Positions 10,514-18,744 of a stretch of 64,000 nt of DNA are shown here, one piece after another. The position numbers were made by a program, and so were the translations under genes. Source of the DNA: Phaeovibrio sulfidiphilus (lineage in GTDB: Bacteria; Pseudomonadota; Alphaproteobacteria; Rhodospirillales; Rhodospirillaceae); NCBI RefSeq assembly GCF_014861485.1, contig NZ_JACZHT010000002.1, positions 248,001 to 312,000 on the forward strand, given 5' to 3'. A model generated the notes under the pieces. That model searched no databases. It was given only the letters and a program-made list of their open reading frames with translations, and had not been told where the DNA came from. Within the stretch, counting starts at the first letter, position 1; every line of letters begins with the position of its first letter.

Positions 10514-12130
10514 TCAGAGTTGTCTGAAGAAATCGTTGCCCTTGTCATCCACAATGATGAATGCCGGGAAGTCCTTGACCTCGATCTTCCAGATCGCCTC
10601 CATGCCCAGTTCCGGGAATTCGAGAACCTCGACCTTCCGGATGCTCTCGAGGGCCAGCTGGGCTGCCGCGCCGCCGATGGAGCCAAGGTAGAAGCCGCCG
10701 TATTTGCGGCAGGCGTCCGTCACCATCTGGGAGCGGTTCCCCTTGGCGATCATCACCATGGAGCCGCCGTGGCTCTGGAACAGGTCCACGTAGGCGTCCA
10801 TGCGCCCGGCCGTGGTCGGGCCGAAGGAGCCGGAGGCATAGCCCTCGGGGGTCTTGGCCGGACCCGCGTAGTAGACCGCCATGTTTTTGAAGTACTCGGG
10901 CAGGCCCTCGCCCCGGTCCAGACGCTCCTTGAGCTTGGCGTGGGCAATGTCCCGGGCCACGATCATGGGGCCGGACAGGGACACCCGCGTGCGCACGGGA
11001 TAGCGCGACAGGGTGGCGCGGATCTCGTCCATCGGGCGGGACAGGTCGATCTGCACCACGTCGTCCGAGAGCGTGTCGGTCTTCACGTCCGGCAGGAGGC
11101 GCGCCGGGTCGCGGTCCAGCTTCTCGAGGAAGACACCCTCGGGCGTGATCTTGGCCAGGGCCTGGCGGTCGGCCGAGCACGACACGCCGATGCCCACCGG
11201 GCAGCTGGCGCCGTGACGGGGCAGGCGGATAACCCGCACATCGTGACAGTAGTATTTGCCGCCGAACTGGGCTCCCAGGCCAAAGGTCCGGGTCAGCTCC
11301 AGGATCTTCTGCTCCATCTCCAGGTCGCGGAAGGCGTGGCCGGTGGCCGAGCCCGCGTGGGGCAGGCCGTCCAGATAGCGGGCCGAGGCCAGCTTGACGG
11401 TCTTCAGGCAGGTTTCCGCCGAGGTGCCGCCGATGACAATGGCCAGGTGGTAGGGCGGGCAGGCCGAGGTGCCGAGGGAATCCAGGTTGTCCGCCACAAA
11501 GCGCAGCAGGCTGTCCGGATTGAGGAGCGCCTTGGTCTGCTGGTGGAGGAAGACCTTGTTGGCCGAGCCGCCACCCTTGGCCATGAACATGAAGCGGTAC
11601 TCGTTGCCGGCGGTGGCGTACAGGTCGATCTGGGCCGGCAGGTTGTTGGCCGTGTTCACCTCGTCATACATGGTGAGGGGCGCAAGCTGGGAGTAGCGGA
11701 GGTTCAGTCCGGTGTAGGCGTCCGCCACGCCCTGGGTGAGGCACACAGCGTCACTGCTTCCGGACAGGACGTTTTGTCCCTTCTTGCCCATGATGATGGC
11801 GGTTCCCGTGTCCTGGCACATGGGCAGGACGCCGGCAGCGGCCACGTTCGCGTTCTTCAGAAGCTCGAGGGCGACGAAGCGGTCGTTGGGGGAGGCGTCC
11901 GGGTCATCGAAAATGGCCCGCAGCTGCTCCAGGTGGCCGGTGCGCAGGAAAAACGAGATGTCGTGGAACGCCTCGCGCGCAAGGATGGTGAGGGCCCTGG
12001 GCTCGACCACAAGCATCTCCTGTCCGCGGAACGTGTCCGTGGAGACCAGGCCGTCCGCCTCCTCAAGGCGGCGGTACTCGGTGGTGTCGGGGGCGAGGGG
12101 GAACATCTCGGCGAAGCCGGGATCTATCAT
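10514..12130 (-). CDS. fumA: Class I (iron-sulfur) fumarate hydratase
   Basis: This oxygen-labile fumarase of 538 residues hydrates fumarate to malate in the TCA cycle. C105 ([10 protein letters not shown]), C224 ([11 protein letters not shown]) and C318 ([11 protein letters not shown]) are in the same positions as the three cluster ligands of the E. coli class I enzymes. The fused alpha and beta halves are both complete, the beta half including [15 protein letters not shown]. It lies downstream of sspB and directly upstream of an RHH gene. No class II fumC is present in this window. Confidence 0.96.
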   Translation of the reverse strand: MIDPGFAEMFPLAPDTTEYRRLEEADGLVSTDTFRGQEMLVVEPRALTILAREAFHDISFFLRTGHLEQLRAIFDDPDASPNDRFVALELLKNANVAAAGVLPMCQDTGTAIIMGKKGQNVLSGSSDAVCLTQGVADAYTGLNLRYSQLAPLTMYDEVNTANNLPAQIDLYATAGNEYRFMFMAKGGGSANKVFLHQQTKALLNPDSLLRFVADNLDSLGTSACPPYHLAIVIGGTSAETCLKTVKLASARYLDGLPHAGSATGHAFRDLEMEQKILELTRTFGLGAQFGGKYYCHDVRVIRLPRHGASCPVGIGVSCSADRQALAKITPEGVFLEKLDRDPARLLPDVKTDTLSDDVVQIDLSRPMDEIRATLSRYPVRTRVSLSGPMIVARDIAHAKLKERLDRGEGLPEYFKNMAVYYAGPAKTPEGYASGSFGPTTAGRMDAYVDLFQSHGGSMVMIAKGNRSQMVTDACRKYGGFYLGSIGGAAAQLALESIRKVEVLEFPELGMEAIWKIEVKDFPAFIIVDDKGNDFFRQL

Positions 12131-12266
12131 GGCTGTCGTCCTTCAATAAGAGGCGGACGTAGGGGACGCCGCAAACAGGATGCGGCCGTGGGGACGCCGC
12201 ATGGACGGGGTTCCGACAACGGGTGTGTGTGTCCGGTCCTGTGACCGGAACCCCTGGGGTTTTGTG

Positions 12267-12944
12267 TCAGTGTTTCTTGCGAAAGCTGTCGAAGGCAACC
12301 ACGTTGCTTCCGCCCGGGCTGCTTCCAGGGTCGTCCGGATCCTCCGGGCCGTCCTCCGGGGCCGGTTTTCCGGCCGGTGCTTTCTTTTTTGTGTCTCGCC
12401 GGGAGGAGTCCTCCTCCTGGAGCTCGCCCACCAGAACCTGGAGCGCATCGCGGATACTCCGCGCGCGGTCGCGGCGGTCCTCGTCGCTTTCCGAGCAGGC
12501 GTCGGGATCGGTGGGGCTTTCGTCTCCGTCACCGTCGTCATCGTCGACGATCTGGCCGTCGGGCAGAAGCACGTGAAACTGGAGACCGAAGTTCGCGTGC
12601 GGATCCACAAAGGCGGTGATGGAGTCAAAGGGGATGGTGAGGTGCTCGCGCCGGCCGCTGAAGGACAGCACCACGCCGAACGCCTCGTCGTAGACCGAAA
12701 GATCCCAGAACTGGTTCTGGAGGACAATCGTCATGGTGTGCGGGTGCGTCGCCTTCAGGCGGGTGGGCAGCAGAACACCGGGGTGGTCGGTCCGAAAGGT
12801 TATGTAGAAATGGTTGAAGCCGGGCAGGCCCTGCTTCTCGGTGATGGACAGCGCCTCGCGCACGACGCCACGCAGGGCGTTCTCAACCATCTGGTCATAG
12901 GCGAATTCATCAATTGCGTCTTTCACCACCGACCTCGTCGACAT
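12267..12944 (-). CDS. sspB: SspB-alpha, ClpXP adaptor for ssrA-tagged proteins
   Basis: The adaptor has 225 residues. The N-terminal about 135 residues form the SspB fold (MVENALRGVVREALSITEKQ, FYITFRTDHPGV, LTIPFDSITAFVDPHANFGL). An acidic, disordered linker of about 75 residues follows (DDDDGDGDESP), and the C terminus NVVAFDSFRKKH matches the conserved ClpX-docking tail of alphaproteobacterial SspB. The adaptor binds the tmRNA-encoded tag and delivers stalled-translation products to ClpXP. The tmRNA gene itself lies about 260 bases upstream on the same strand. Confidence 0.92.
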   Translation of the reverse strand: MSTRSVVKDAIDEFAYDQMVENALRGVVREALSITEKQGLPGFNHFYITFRTDHPGVLLPTRLKATHPHTMTIVLQNQFWDLSVYDEAFGVVLSFSGRREHLTIPFDSITAFVDPHANFGLQFHVLLPDGQIVDDDDGDGDESPTDPDACSESDEDRRDRARSIRDALQVLVGELQEEDSSRRDTKKKAPAGKPAPEDGPEDPDDPGSSPGGSNVVAFDSFRKKH

Positions 12945-13048
12945 CAGACAGGAAATCTCAGGTCCGGGCGACCTGGCAGCGGCAGATGCCGCCCCGCGGA
13001 CAGGGGAAAAGACCCCGGCGTCCGGTATGCTCGTCCGGTTTCCGGCCT

Positions 13049-13076
13049 AGAATAACGACTAAAAGACAAGGCGCAA
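13049..13076 (-). promoter_or_regulatory. Predicted sspB promoter
   Basis: On the minus strand TTGCGC (13076-13071), a 16-base spacer and TATTCT (13054-13049) form a sigma-70-type promoter about 105 bases before the sspB start, in a less GC-rich patch. This would let sspB be expressed separately from ssrA. Confidence 0.5.
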
Positions 13077-13204
13077 GCAAAGTTTTCCAAGTCCGGGAGA
13101 CACAGCCGAAGGTCTGCGAGCGCCGCTTGTATTGCGGGCAACACTCTCGCCTTTTTGTAGGGGCGGGTCAGGATCGGGGGCCGGACAGGCCGGAGACTGC
13201 GGGA

Positions 13205-13497
13205 AAGGTGGGGGGCTTCTGTTGCCCGGCGCCCCCCGGGCCGCGCTTACGGGTTATTAAGCCGCAGCGGCGTACTCAACGTTGTCGTTGGCACTTGTAG
13301 GTTTCGGCCCGATAACGGCGGGTACCATACCGAACACAACCCAGGCCTTTACCACGCGCGTCGATCCTGTTTCGCCCCCGGACCGGCACGGGCCACAAGG
13401 GCCGGGCCGTGAAAATGGTGGAGGCGCCGGGTACTGCCCCCGGGTCCGCTACGCTTATTCCGCAAGGGGTTTAGCGTCATAGCCGGGTATCCCCGGC
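13205..13497 (-). ncRNA. ssrA: tmRNA, circularly permuted two-piece form
   Basis: Read on the minus strand, the acceptor piece comes first. It ends at 13416 with CGCCTCCACCA, and its T-arm is CCGGG-GGCAGTA-CCCGG. A spacer of about 36 bases (13415-13380) follows, and then the coding piece starts at 13379 with GGGGGCG, which pairs with CGCCTCC of the acceptor end to rebuild the acceptor stem. The tag reading frame runs from 13292 to the TAA at 13259-13257 and encodes ANDNVEYAAAA. A G6C/GC6 hairpin after the stop fits the pseudoknot region; the exact 3' end (about 13205) is estimated. The order acceptor-spacer-coding is diagnostic of alphaproteobacterial two-piece tmRNA. Confidence 0.92.
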
Positions 13498-13503
13498 ACC
13501 CCC

Positions 13504-13533
13504 AATATAGGACCGATCCGGTGCGGAACGCAA
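13504..13533 (-). promoter_or_regulatory. Predicted ssrA promoter
   Basis: On the minus strand TTGCGT (13533-13528), an 18-base spacer and TATATT (13509-13504) are correctly placed for initiation near 13497, just before the acceptor piece. Confidence 0.65.
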
Positions 13534-13866
13534 GCGTCGCCCGGAGACAAATGCCGGGTGTGTGTTGGGGAGGCTCTTGGGGGGGCGTTTGGCGGGGGGC
13601 GTTGGGGGGAGGCTGTTCGGGCGCGGGAGGTGTCCGCCGGTGCGCCGGTGCCGGGTCCGGGGAGGGGCCCGGGTTCCGCAAGGGGGGCTGTTCGGGGAGA
13701 GGGGGCGGGACAGGCGGGTCGTGCCCCTGTCGCCGTGGGGCTCCGTTTCCGGGGAGCGGCACGGTCTCACGATGTGCGGCGCTTTGCGGGCCCGGCGGTG
13801 TGGTTGATGGCGTCAGGCCCCTGTTCCCACTCGATGAGGGCCGCCTGCCGGGCCTGAAAAGGGCGT
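13534..13866. other. G-run-rich intergenic stretch
   Basis: The plus strand carries four long G runs at 13567-13570, 13579-13585, 13594-13599 and 13604-13609, a potential G-quadruplex, followed by further GC-rich low-complexity sequence. No gene was recognised. Confidence 0.5.
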
Positions 13867-13903
13867 GGGGAGAGGCAGGCGTATCCTCCTCTCCCCGGTT
13901 TTT
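13867..13903. terminator. Hairpin terminator downstream of the LtaS-like gene
   Basis: GGGGAGAGG (13867-13875) pairs with CCTCTCCCC (13888-13896) over a 12-base loop. TTTTT follows on the plus strand (13899-13903) and CCCTTTTC on the minus side, so it could act in either direction. The minus-strand gene ending at 14024 is its likeliest client. Confidence 0.6.
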
Positions 13904-14023
13904 GTCCGTACTCCTGGACTCGGCCGCTCACCCGCTCCCCGGACCCCGGGGTGACCACCCGCCCTGCGGGGGGCGGGCTGCGCGGCGGCCCGCCTTCCGG
14001 GCTGTTTGCCGCGCGGGGCGGGC

Positions 14024-15973
14024 TCAGAGCTCCTCGGCGGTCTGGGGCGTGTTGGCCTCCGTGACCAGCTTTTCCGGCGAGAGGTCGGGCGAGGGCAGCA
14101 GCCCAAGGGTTTCCTGGCGGCCCGAGAACACATCCCGGGTCAGGGTTTCCACCGCCTGCAGCCACTCCTTCTGGGCGGCGCAGGCCTCGGGATCCGTGTC
14201 ATCAAACCGGCAGACCGTCAGGGCGGGCTTGCCGTTGCGCCGTTTCGGGGGTGTCAGCCCGTAGGCCATGCCCGGGAGGGGGCGAATCCGGGTTTCCCCC
14301 GGCGCGCGGGAGGTGATGTCCACCAGGGACAGGTCCGTGTTCCCCATCAGTGAGCGGATCAGGGAGGGCAGGCGGTAGAGGGGCATGTCCCCGAGCACCA
14401 GGGGGCCCTTCTTGCCGTCGATCACGATCAGGGGCGTGGCGGAGACGGTCCGGAACATGGAATCCGTGAAGTCCGAGCGGCTGGATTCCAGAAGTCCCGA
14501 CTCCGTGTAGCCTCCGAAGTTGGGGCCCAGGAAGGGCAGGTGGTCGCCAAAGGCCACGATCAGCGCGTCCGGATCCCGCTTCTGGACGTCGCGGATGAAC
14601 TCCATCAGCGCACGGGACTTGTCGTGGACCGTGTTGGCGTAGCGCTCCAGGAGCTCGTCGCCGTTGCGGGCGCGGACCGGCTGCTCCCGGTTCTCGTTCA
14701 GGGGATAGTCCAGGTGCCCGAAGAAGGTCACGACGTAGCTGAAGGTCGGACGCTTTGCGTCGATCATCGGGCCCACGTGATCGAGAACCTGCCGGTAGAG
14801 GGACGAATCCGCCAGATACTCGCCGTTCATGTCGTCCAGATCGAAGTCGTCCCGGGCCCGGTAGACGTCGAACCCGATCCGCCGGTACGCGTTCACCCGG
14901 TTCCAGAACACGGGGATATTGGGGTGGGACGCAATCGTGGTGTAGCCCGCTCCTGCCAGAAGGCGCGGCAGGCACGGAACGTCGCGGGTCAGCCCCTTTT
15001 CAAAGAACACCGCGTCCATGGTCACGGGAAAGCCGCACAGAACCTCGAACTCCGCGTTGGCCGTGTAGCCGCCGAACACGGGGGACAGGCCGTGGGAGTA
15101 GCCGGTTTTCTTCCACAGGGCCCGGAAATCGGGGTGGAGGGGATCGCGGGAGAACCGGGCGGCCTTCAGGGAGGAGGGGTCAAAGAACGACTCCAGAAGG
15201 ATCACCACCAGGGTGCGCCGGGCCGGGTTTTCGGCTGCCGTGGGGGTGCCCGCAGAACCGGCCGGGGCGGCGACGGTCGGGGCGCTGGCGGCGCTGGCCG
15301 GGGCAGGGGCGGTCTCTGCGGTGCCCACGAGGGCCTCGAACGCGGTGCGGACCTCGGCGGCGACGGGCACATGGGGGCGTGTGGCCCGGGCGCGGCTGCC
15401 TTCCTGAAGAAGGTACAGCAGAGGGCCGCGGCTCTCGTAGTTGCCTCTCTGGTTCCAGACCACGTTGCCGTAGGTCCGGTCCAGCGAGGCCACCGTGCGC
15501 TCGGCCGGGACAAGGGCAATCAGCGCTGCCAGTGTGGCCAGAAGGGCGGCCCCAATCCGGGCCCGCAGGGGGCGGATGCCAACAGAAAGGACAAGGAACA
15601 CCAGAAGCAGGGCGAGGATCGCTCCGCCCAGCACGGCCTGCCAGGTTTTCATGATGAAAAACAGGGCCTGGGCCGCAAAGAAGTCATCCGGGAGCACCGG
15701 TCCGCCCAGCATGGTGATCTTCAGCGCATTGCCCACATGAAGCAGGGCCAGAAGCAGCGTCATCATGGCCAGCCAGGCCACGCGGTTGCGGCTCATCATC
15801 AGCAGGGGGACGCCCACAAGAAGGGCCAGGGCCAGATCGGTGGCCTGCGCGCGAAACGAGAGGTGGACATCCAGGCCGTATGCGACGCCCGCAACAAGAA
15901 GGGTGTGAACACCCGCCAGCAGGCTCAGCGGCAGAAGAACGTCTGTCGCCAGTTTTCGCAATGCAGCCTTCAT
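14024..15973 (-). CDS. LtaS/OpgB-like membrane phosphoglycerol transferase or sulfatase
   Basis: The protein has 649 residues: five or so N-terminal membrane helices (about 10-190) then a periplasmic alkaline-phosphatase-superfamily domain. Metal and active-site motifs are present: VVILLESFFDPS, the YTANAEFEVLCGFP stretch with the probable nucleophile Thr, VTFFGHLDYP, and IVAFGDHLPFLG. Such enzymes transfer phosphoglycerol to periplasmic glucans or act on lipid-linked glycans; the exact substrate is not evident. MKAALRKLA at 15973 is chosen because GGAGA lies 8 bases upstream, rather than the Met at 16057. It stands alone. Confidence 0.85.
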   Translation of the reverse strand: MKAALRKLATDVLLPLSLLAGVHTLLVAGVAYGLDVHLSFRAQATDLALALLVGVPLLMMSRNRVAWLAMMTLLLALLHVGNALKITMLGGPVLPDDFFAAQALFFIMKTWQAVLGGAILALLLVFLVLSVGIRPLRARIGAALLATLAALIALVPAERTVASLDRTYGNVVWNQRGNYESRGPLLYLLQEGSRARATRPHVPVAAEVRTAFEALVGTAETAPAPASAASAPTVAAPAGSAGTPTAAENPARRTLVVILLESFFDPSSLKAARFSRDPLHPDFRALWKKTGYSHGLSPVFGGYTANAEFEVLCGFPVTMDAVFFEKGLTRDVPCLPRLLAGAGYTTIASHPNIPVFWNRVNAYRRIGFDVYRARDDFDLDDMNGEYLADSSLYRQVLDHVGPMIDAKRPTFSYVVTFFGHLDYPLNENREQPVRARNGDELLERYANTVHDKSRALMEFIRDVQKRDPDALIVAFGDHLPFLGPNFGGYTESGLLESSRSDFTDSMFRTVSATPLIVIDGKKGPLVLGDMPLYRLPSLIRSLMGNTDLSLVDITSRAPGETRIRPLPGMAYGLTPPKRRNGKPALTVCRFDDTDPEACAAQKEWLQAVETLTRDVFSGRQETLGLLPSPDLSPEKLVTEANTPQTAEEL

Positions 15974-16201
15974 ATCGTTGTCTCCGTCACCGGTTCCGTT
16001 GATCTGCGCCGGCAGGGCCGTCTTTATCCCGCGGGCGGGCGACGCTCTGCCAGTCACGGCGAACCTAGCGGTTTCAAAAAAGCGTCACAAGACGGCCAGA
16101 GGGCCGTTCCTGCGAGACCGTTCCAAAAAGGCGTCTAGCCGTTTGAATAAAAAGCATTTGAATCCAACGCTGAAAAAAGTGCGTCCCGGAAAAAAAAGGG
16201 C

Positions 16202-16229
16202 TTGCGTTCGGCCTCGCCGTGGCTATTAT
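16202..16229 (+). promoter_or_regulatory. tRNA-Gly promoter
   Basis: TTGCGT (16202-16207), a 16-base spacer and TATTAT (16224-16229) lie about 40 bases before the first tRNA-Gly, after an A-rich stretch (about 16140-16200) that could act as an UP element. Confidence 0.6.
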
Positions 16230-16269
16230 GCCGCTCACCAACGCGCTGGCCCTCGGGTCGGCTCCGGAT

Positions 16270-16344
16270 GCGGGTGTAGCTCAGGGGTAGAGCACAACCT
16301 TGCCAAGGTTGGGGTCGTGAGTTCGAATCTCATCACCCGCTCCA
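16270..16344 (+). tRNA. tRNA-Gly(GCC), copy 1
   Basis: A complete cloverleaf: the acceptor stem GCGGGTG pairs with CACCCGC, the D-loop is TAGCTCAGGGGTAGAGC, the anticodon GCC sits in TTGCCAA, and the T-loop is GTTCGAATC. The discriminator T and CCA are encoded. The first of two identical copies. Confidence 0.97.
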
Positions 16345-16411
16345 GATTTTGCGTTGGGTTTTCTCCCGGTTTCCGGGGGTGTCGGGCTTCCCTCCGGGGT
16401 GGTTCGCGGAT

Positions 16412-16486
16412 GCGGGTGTAGCTCAGGGGTAGAGCACAACCTTGCCAAGGTTGGGGTCGTGAGTTCGAATCTCATCACCCGCTCCA
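16412..16486 (+). tRNA. tRNA-Gly(GCC), copy 2
   Basis: Identical over all 75 bases to copy 1, separated from it by 67 bases without an obvious promoter, and followed by a terminator. The two are probably processed from one transcript. Confidence 0.97.
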
Positions 16487-16503
16487 TTTTTGCGAAGAGC
16501 AAT

Positions 16504-16531
16504 AAAAAGGCGTCCTCCGGGACGCCTTTTT
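16504..16531 (+). terminator. Terminator of the tRNA-Gly transcript
   Basis: AAAAAGGCGTCC (16504-16515) pairs with GGACGCCTTTTT (16520-16531) around a TCCG loop, giving a symmetric stem with its own T tract, 18 bases past the second tRNA. Confidence 0.9.
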
Positions 16532-16729
16532 GCGTTTCCGGACGGATGCCCCCGGCAGGCAGTCCGGCGTGGGGCCGCTTTGGGTGCCGCCCGGTGTTGG
16601 CACCCGTGCCTGTGCCGGTCGCGGTGCCGGTGCCGGCCGGTGCGGCTCTCCCCGGGCGGTAGGCAGCGCCATGCGGCGGCCATCTGCTTCATGCAACGAC
16701 ACCTGTCGGCGCGGCCGTTTCGGGGGCTG

Positions 16730-16818
16730 GCCCGCTTCCGGTCCGGTCGTTTCGGGGTGCCTGTGCCCGCTTCCGGCCCGGTCGTTTCCGCGTGGTCCGG
16801 GCCCGCTTCCGGTCCGGC
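16730..16818 (+). repeat. Three short tandem repeats in a non-coding spacer
   Basis: GCCCGCTTCCGG followed by TCCGGTC, CCCGGTC or TCCGGCC occurs at about 16730, 16765 and 16801, with a period of 35-36 bases. The surrounding 16532-17013 spacer is otherwise featureless GC-rich sequence; the repeat also produces spurious open frames. Confidence 0.55.
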
Positions 16819-17013
16819 CTGGCCCCGAATCCTTCTCTCCCGGCGTCCTGTTTTCCGCGGGTTTCCCGTCCCTCCTCTGGTGCTTTGCGAACCGGACCCG
16901 GCTGCCTGGCCCTGGCCGTCCTGGTGTCGCGGTCCTGTTCCCTCCTTGTGTTTCGCCGCAGAAATCCCGGGTGTCCCGCCCCTTCGGCCCGATTGGTCTG
17001 GCCGGGTGCGCCC

Positions 17014-17060
17014 TTGCGTGTATATTCCAACAATATCTATTGCATTGTTACGCAATCGAT
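17014..17060 (+). promoter_or_regulatory. Promoter overlapped by two inverted repeats, upstream of the SqrR-like repressor gene
   Basis: TTGCGT (17014-17019) is a -35 candidate with a -10 near 17037-17043. The area is sharply AT-rich and holds two dyads: ATATT-CCAAC-AATAT (17022-17036) and ATCTATTGC-N8-GCAATCGAT (17035-17060, 8 of 9 positions paired). The ATTGC-N8-GCAAT core has the half-site spacing reported for SqrR/BigR operators (ATTC-N8-GAAT in Rhodobacter). Autoregulation of the downstream sulfide genes is inferred. Confidence 0.65.
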
Positions 17061-17108
17061 AATATGAAACTGTTTAGGTGCACCGAGAACGCGGAGGAGA
17101 ATCCGCCC

Positions 17109-17612
17109 ATGGCTCAACAGCCCGAAATCACCGGATATTCCCGCCAGGCCGCGTCTTCCGCGTCCTGTCCCGTTCCTGCGGGCCCGGCTTCCGTGCACCG
17201 GCCTCAAGCCCGTTCGCACCCGGTGGCCGCCCCGTCCGCATCCGCTGCGGGGAGCCGTCCTGACCGGTCTGCGGATCAGGCCGCCCCGTCTCCCGAATCC
17301 AGTCCCCTTCAGGCCCGGCTTGACGAGGCCCTTGCCTTTCTCAAGCGGCTGTCCAATCCGGACCGGCTGCTGATTGCGTGCACCCTGGTGAACGGGGAGC
17401 GCTCGGTTGGCGAGCTTGAGGAGTGTCTCGGGATCCGCCAGCCCGGGCTCTCGCAGCAGATTGCGGCGCTGCGAAAGGCCGGCCTGATTGCCGGGCGCCG
17501 GGAGGGAAAGCAGGTTTTCTATCGCCTGGCTGATTCCCGCGTCGAGACGGTCATGCACACCATGCACGCCCTGTTCTGCCAGGACCAGCAGCCCGCCCAC
17601 GGAGAGAGATGA
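17109..17612 (+). CDS. sqrR: ArsR-family thiol-based sulfide repressor (SqrR/BigR type)
   Basis: The product has 167 residues. The winged-helix domain covers about 68-158, with recognition-helix sequence VGELEECLGIRQPGLSQQIA. C91 (LLIACTLVNGE) and C157 (HALFCQDQ) are 66 residues apart, the same spacing as the persulfide-sensing pair Cys41/Cys107 of SqrR, whose oxidation to a polysulfide link releases DNA. C106 is extra. The first 65 residues are an Ala/Pro/Ser-rich extension not usual in the family. ATG 17109 is used because GGAGGAG lies 9 bases upstream; an in-frame ATG at 17064 sits inside the leader. It heads the sulfide module. Confidence 0.85.
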   Translation: MAQQPEITGYSRQAASSASCPVPAGPASVHRPQARSHPVAAPSASAAGSRPDRSADQAAPSPESSPLQARLDEALAFLKRLSNPDRLLIACTLVNGERSVGELEECLGIRQPGLSQQIAALRKAGLIAGRREGKQVFYRLADSRVETVMHTMHALFCQDQQPAHGER

Positions 17613-17718
17613 TGCCCACCACGACACGAACACCCGGGCGGTCTGTCCGATCCTGCCCGACGACTTTCAGACAGCGGCCCCCCGGGGCGGCGCCCGGTAC
17701 GATGGAAGGCGGTGCCCG

Positions 17719-18147
17719 ATGACCGAGTTCACTCCCTGGATGTCCCTTGTGGGCGGCATGTTCATTGGTCTCTCGGCGGTGACCCTGATGGCGCTGCACG
17801 GCCGCATTGCCGGGCTCTCCCACATTCTGGCGGGAGCGGTTTTGCCCTCGCAGTCCCTTCGGGGCTGGAGGATCGCCTTCCTTGTGGGCGCCGTGGCGGC
17901 TCCGCTGGCCCTGTCCAGTGTCCCCGGGGTCACGATTCCCTTCAGCAGCGCCACACCCCTGCCCTGGCTGATCTTCGGCGGCGTTCTGGTGGGAATCGGT
18001 GTCCAGCTGGGATCGGGCTGCACCTCGGGACACGGGGTTTGCGGTCTGGCCCGTTTCTCCACCCGCTCGGTTGTGGCAACCCTGTGCTTCATGGCCACCA
18101 CCGCTGCCACCGTGTTCGTTGTCCGCCACGTTTTCGGAGGTTTTTGA
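17719..18147 (+). CDS. pmpA: YeeE/YedE half-transporter, first subunit (PmpA-like)
   Basis: The 142-residue membrane protein has four hydrophobic segments and the family motif GIGVQLGSGCTSGHGVCGLAR, with two conserved cysteines. YeeE/YedE proteins conduct thiosulfate or related sulfur species; the split PmpA/PmpB form is commonly found beside BigR/SqrR repressors. It starts at 17719 and ends in TGATG shared with the next gene. Confidence 0.85.
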   Translation: MTEFTPWMSLVGGMFIGLSAVTLMALHGRIAGLSHILAGAVLPSQSLRGWRIAFLVGAVAAPLALSSVPGVTIPFSSATPLPWLIFGGVLVGIGVQLGSGCTSGHGVCGLARFSTRSVVATLCFMATTAATVFVVRHVFGGF

Positions 18148-18596
18148 TGCCCGCACTCGCCTTCGCCCTGCTCGCCGGTCTGCTGTTCGGTACGGGTATT
18201 GCCCTGTCGGGGATGATCAACCCGGCCAAGGTGCTGAATTTCTTCGACGTGGCCGGAACCTGGGATCCGTCTTTGGCGGTTGTCATGGGAGGCGCGCTGG
18301 TGGTGACCGCGGTCGGCTACCGCCTTGTGATGCGTCGCCCGGCGCCGGTCTTCGATGTCCGCTTCCACCTGCCGACCCGCAGGCAGATCGACGTGCCGCT
18401 GGTGGCGGGGGCCTCGATCCTGGGGATCGGCTGGGGAATCGCAGGCTTCTGCCCCGGGGGATCGGTTCCCGCTGTGGGCCTTCTGGAGCCCGATGCCTTT
18501 GTTTTCGTGGCGTCCATGGTGGCGGGGATCGCGTTCTCGCGGTTTGCGCTCCAACCCGGCGCCCAGACTCTCGAGCCCCGGAAGACCACGTCCTGA
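18147..18596 (+). CDS. pmpB: YeeE/YedE half-transporter, second subunit (PmpB-like)
   Basis: The protein has 149 residues with about four membrane segments. GLLFGTGIALSGMINPAKVLNF and WGIAGFCPGGSVPAVG, with one conserved Cys, define the second YeeE/YedE repeat. It presumably pairs with the preceding half to build one sulfur-compound channel in the inner membrane. Translation is coupled by the TGATG overlap at 18145-18149. Confidence 0.85.
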   Translation: MPALAFALLAGLLFGTGIALSGMINPAKVLNFFDVAGTWDPSLAVVMGGALVVTAVGYRLVMRRPAPVFDVRFHLPTRRQIDVPLVAGASILGIGWGIAGFCPGGSVPAVGLLEPDAFVFVASMVAGIAFSRFALQPGAQTLEPRKTTS

Positions 18597-18744
18597 GGGA
18601 CGGGGTACCGGGGGATCCGCACACCGGGTGGTCGGTTCCGGCCAATCCCGGCTTCCTGCTCCGGACGGACGCCTGTGCTGGCGGCTGTCACGGTCTGACG
18701 GTTAACCTGAACGAGCGCACTGCTCTCTTTATTAGGAGTTCCCC

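Noticed and set aside
12207-12254. GGGGTTCCG ... CGGAACCCC stem between sspB and fumA as a terminator
   Set aside because: No T tract on the minus strand; an alternative CCGGTC-CTGT-GACCGG pairing competes. Left as an unassigned structure.
12944-13144. 66-codon frame upstream of sspB
   Set aside because: It covers the predicted sspB promoter, has no ribosome-binding site or family resemblance.
16281-16502. Open frame on the minus strand across the tRNA-Gly genes (reads RFELTTPTLARLCSTPELHP)
   Set aside because: It is the antisense of the two tRNA genes, a common annotation error.
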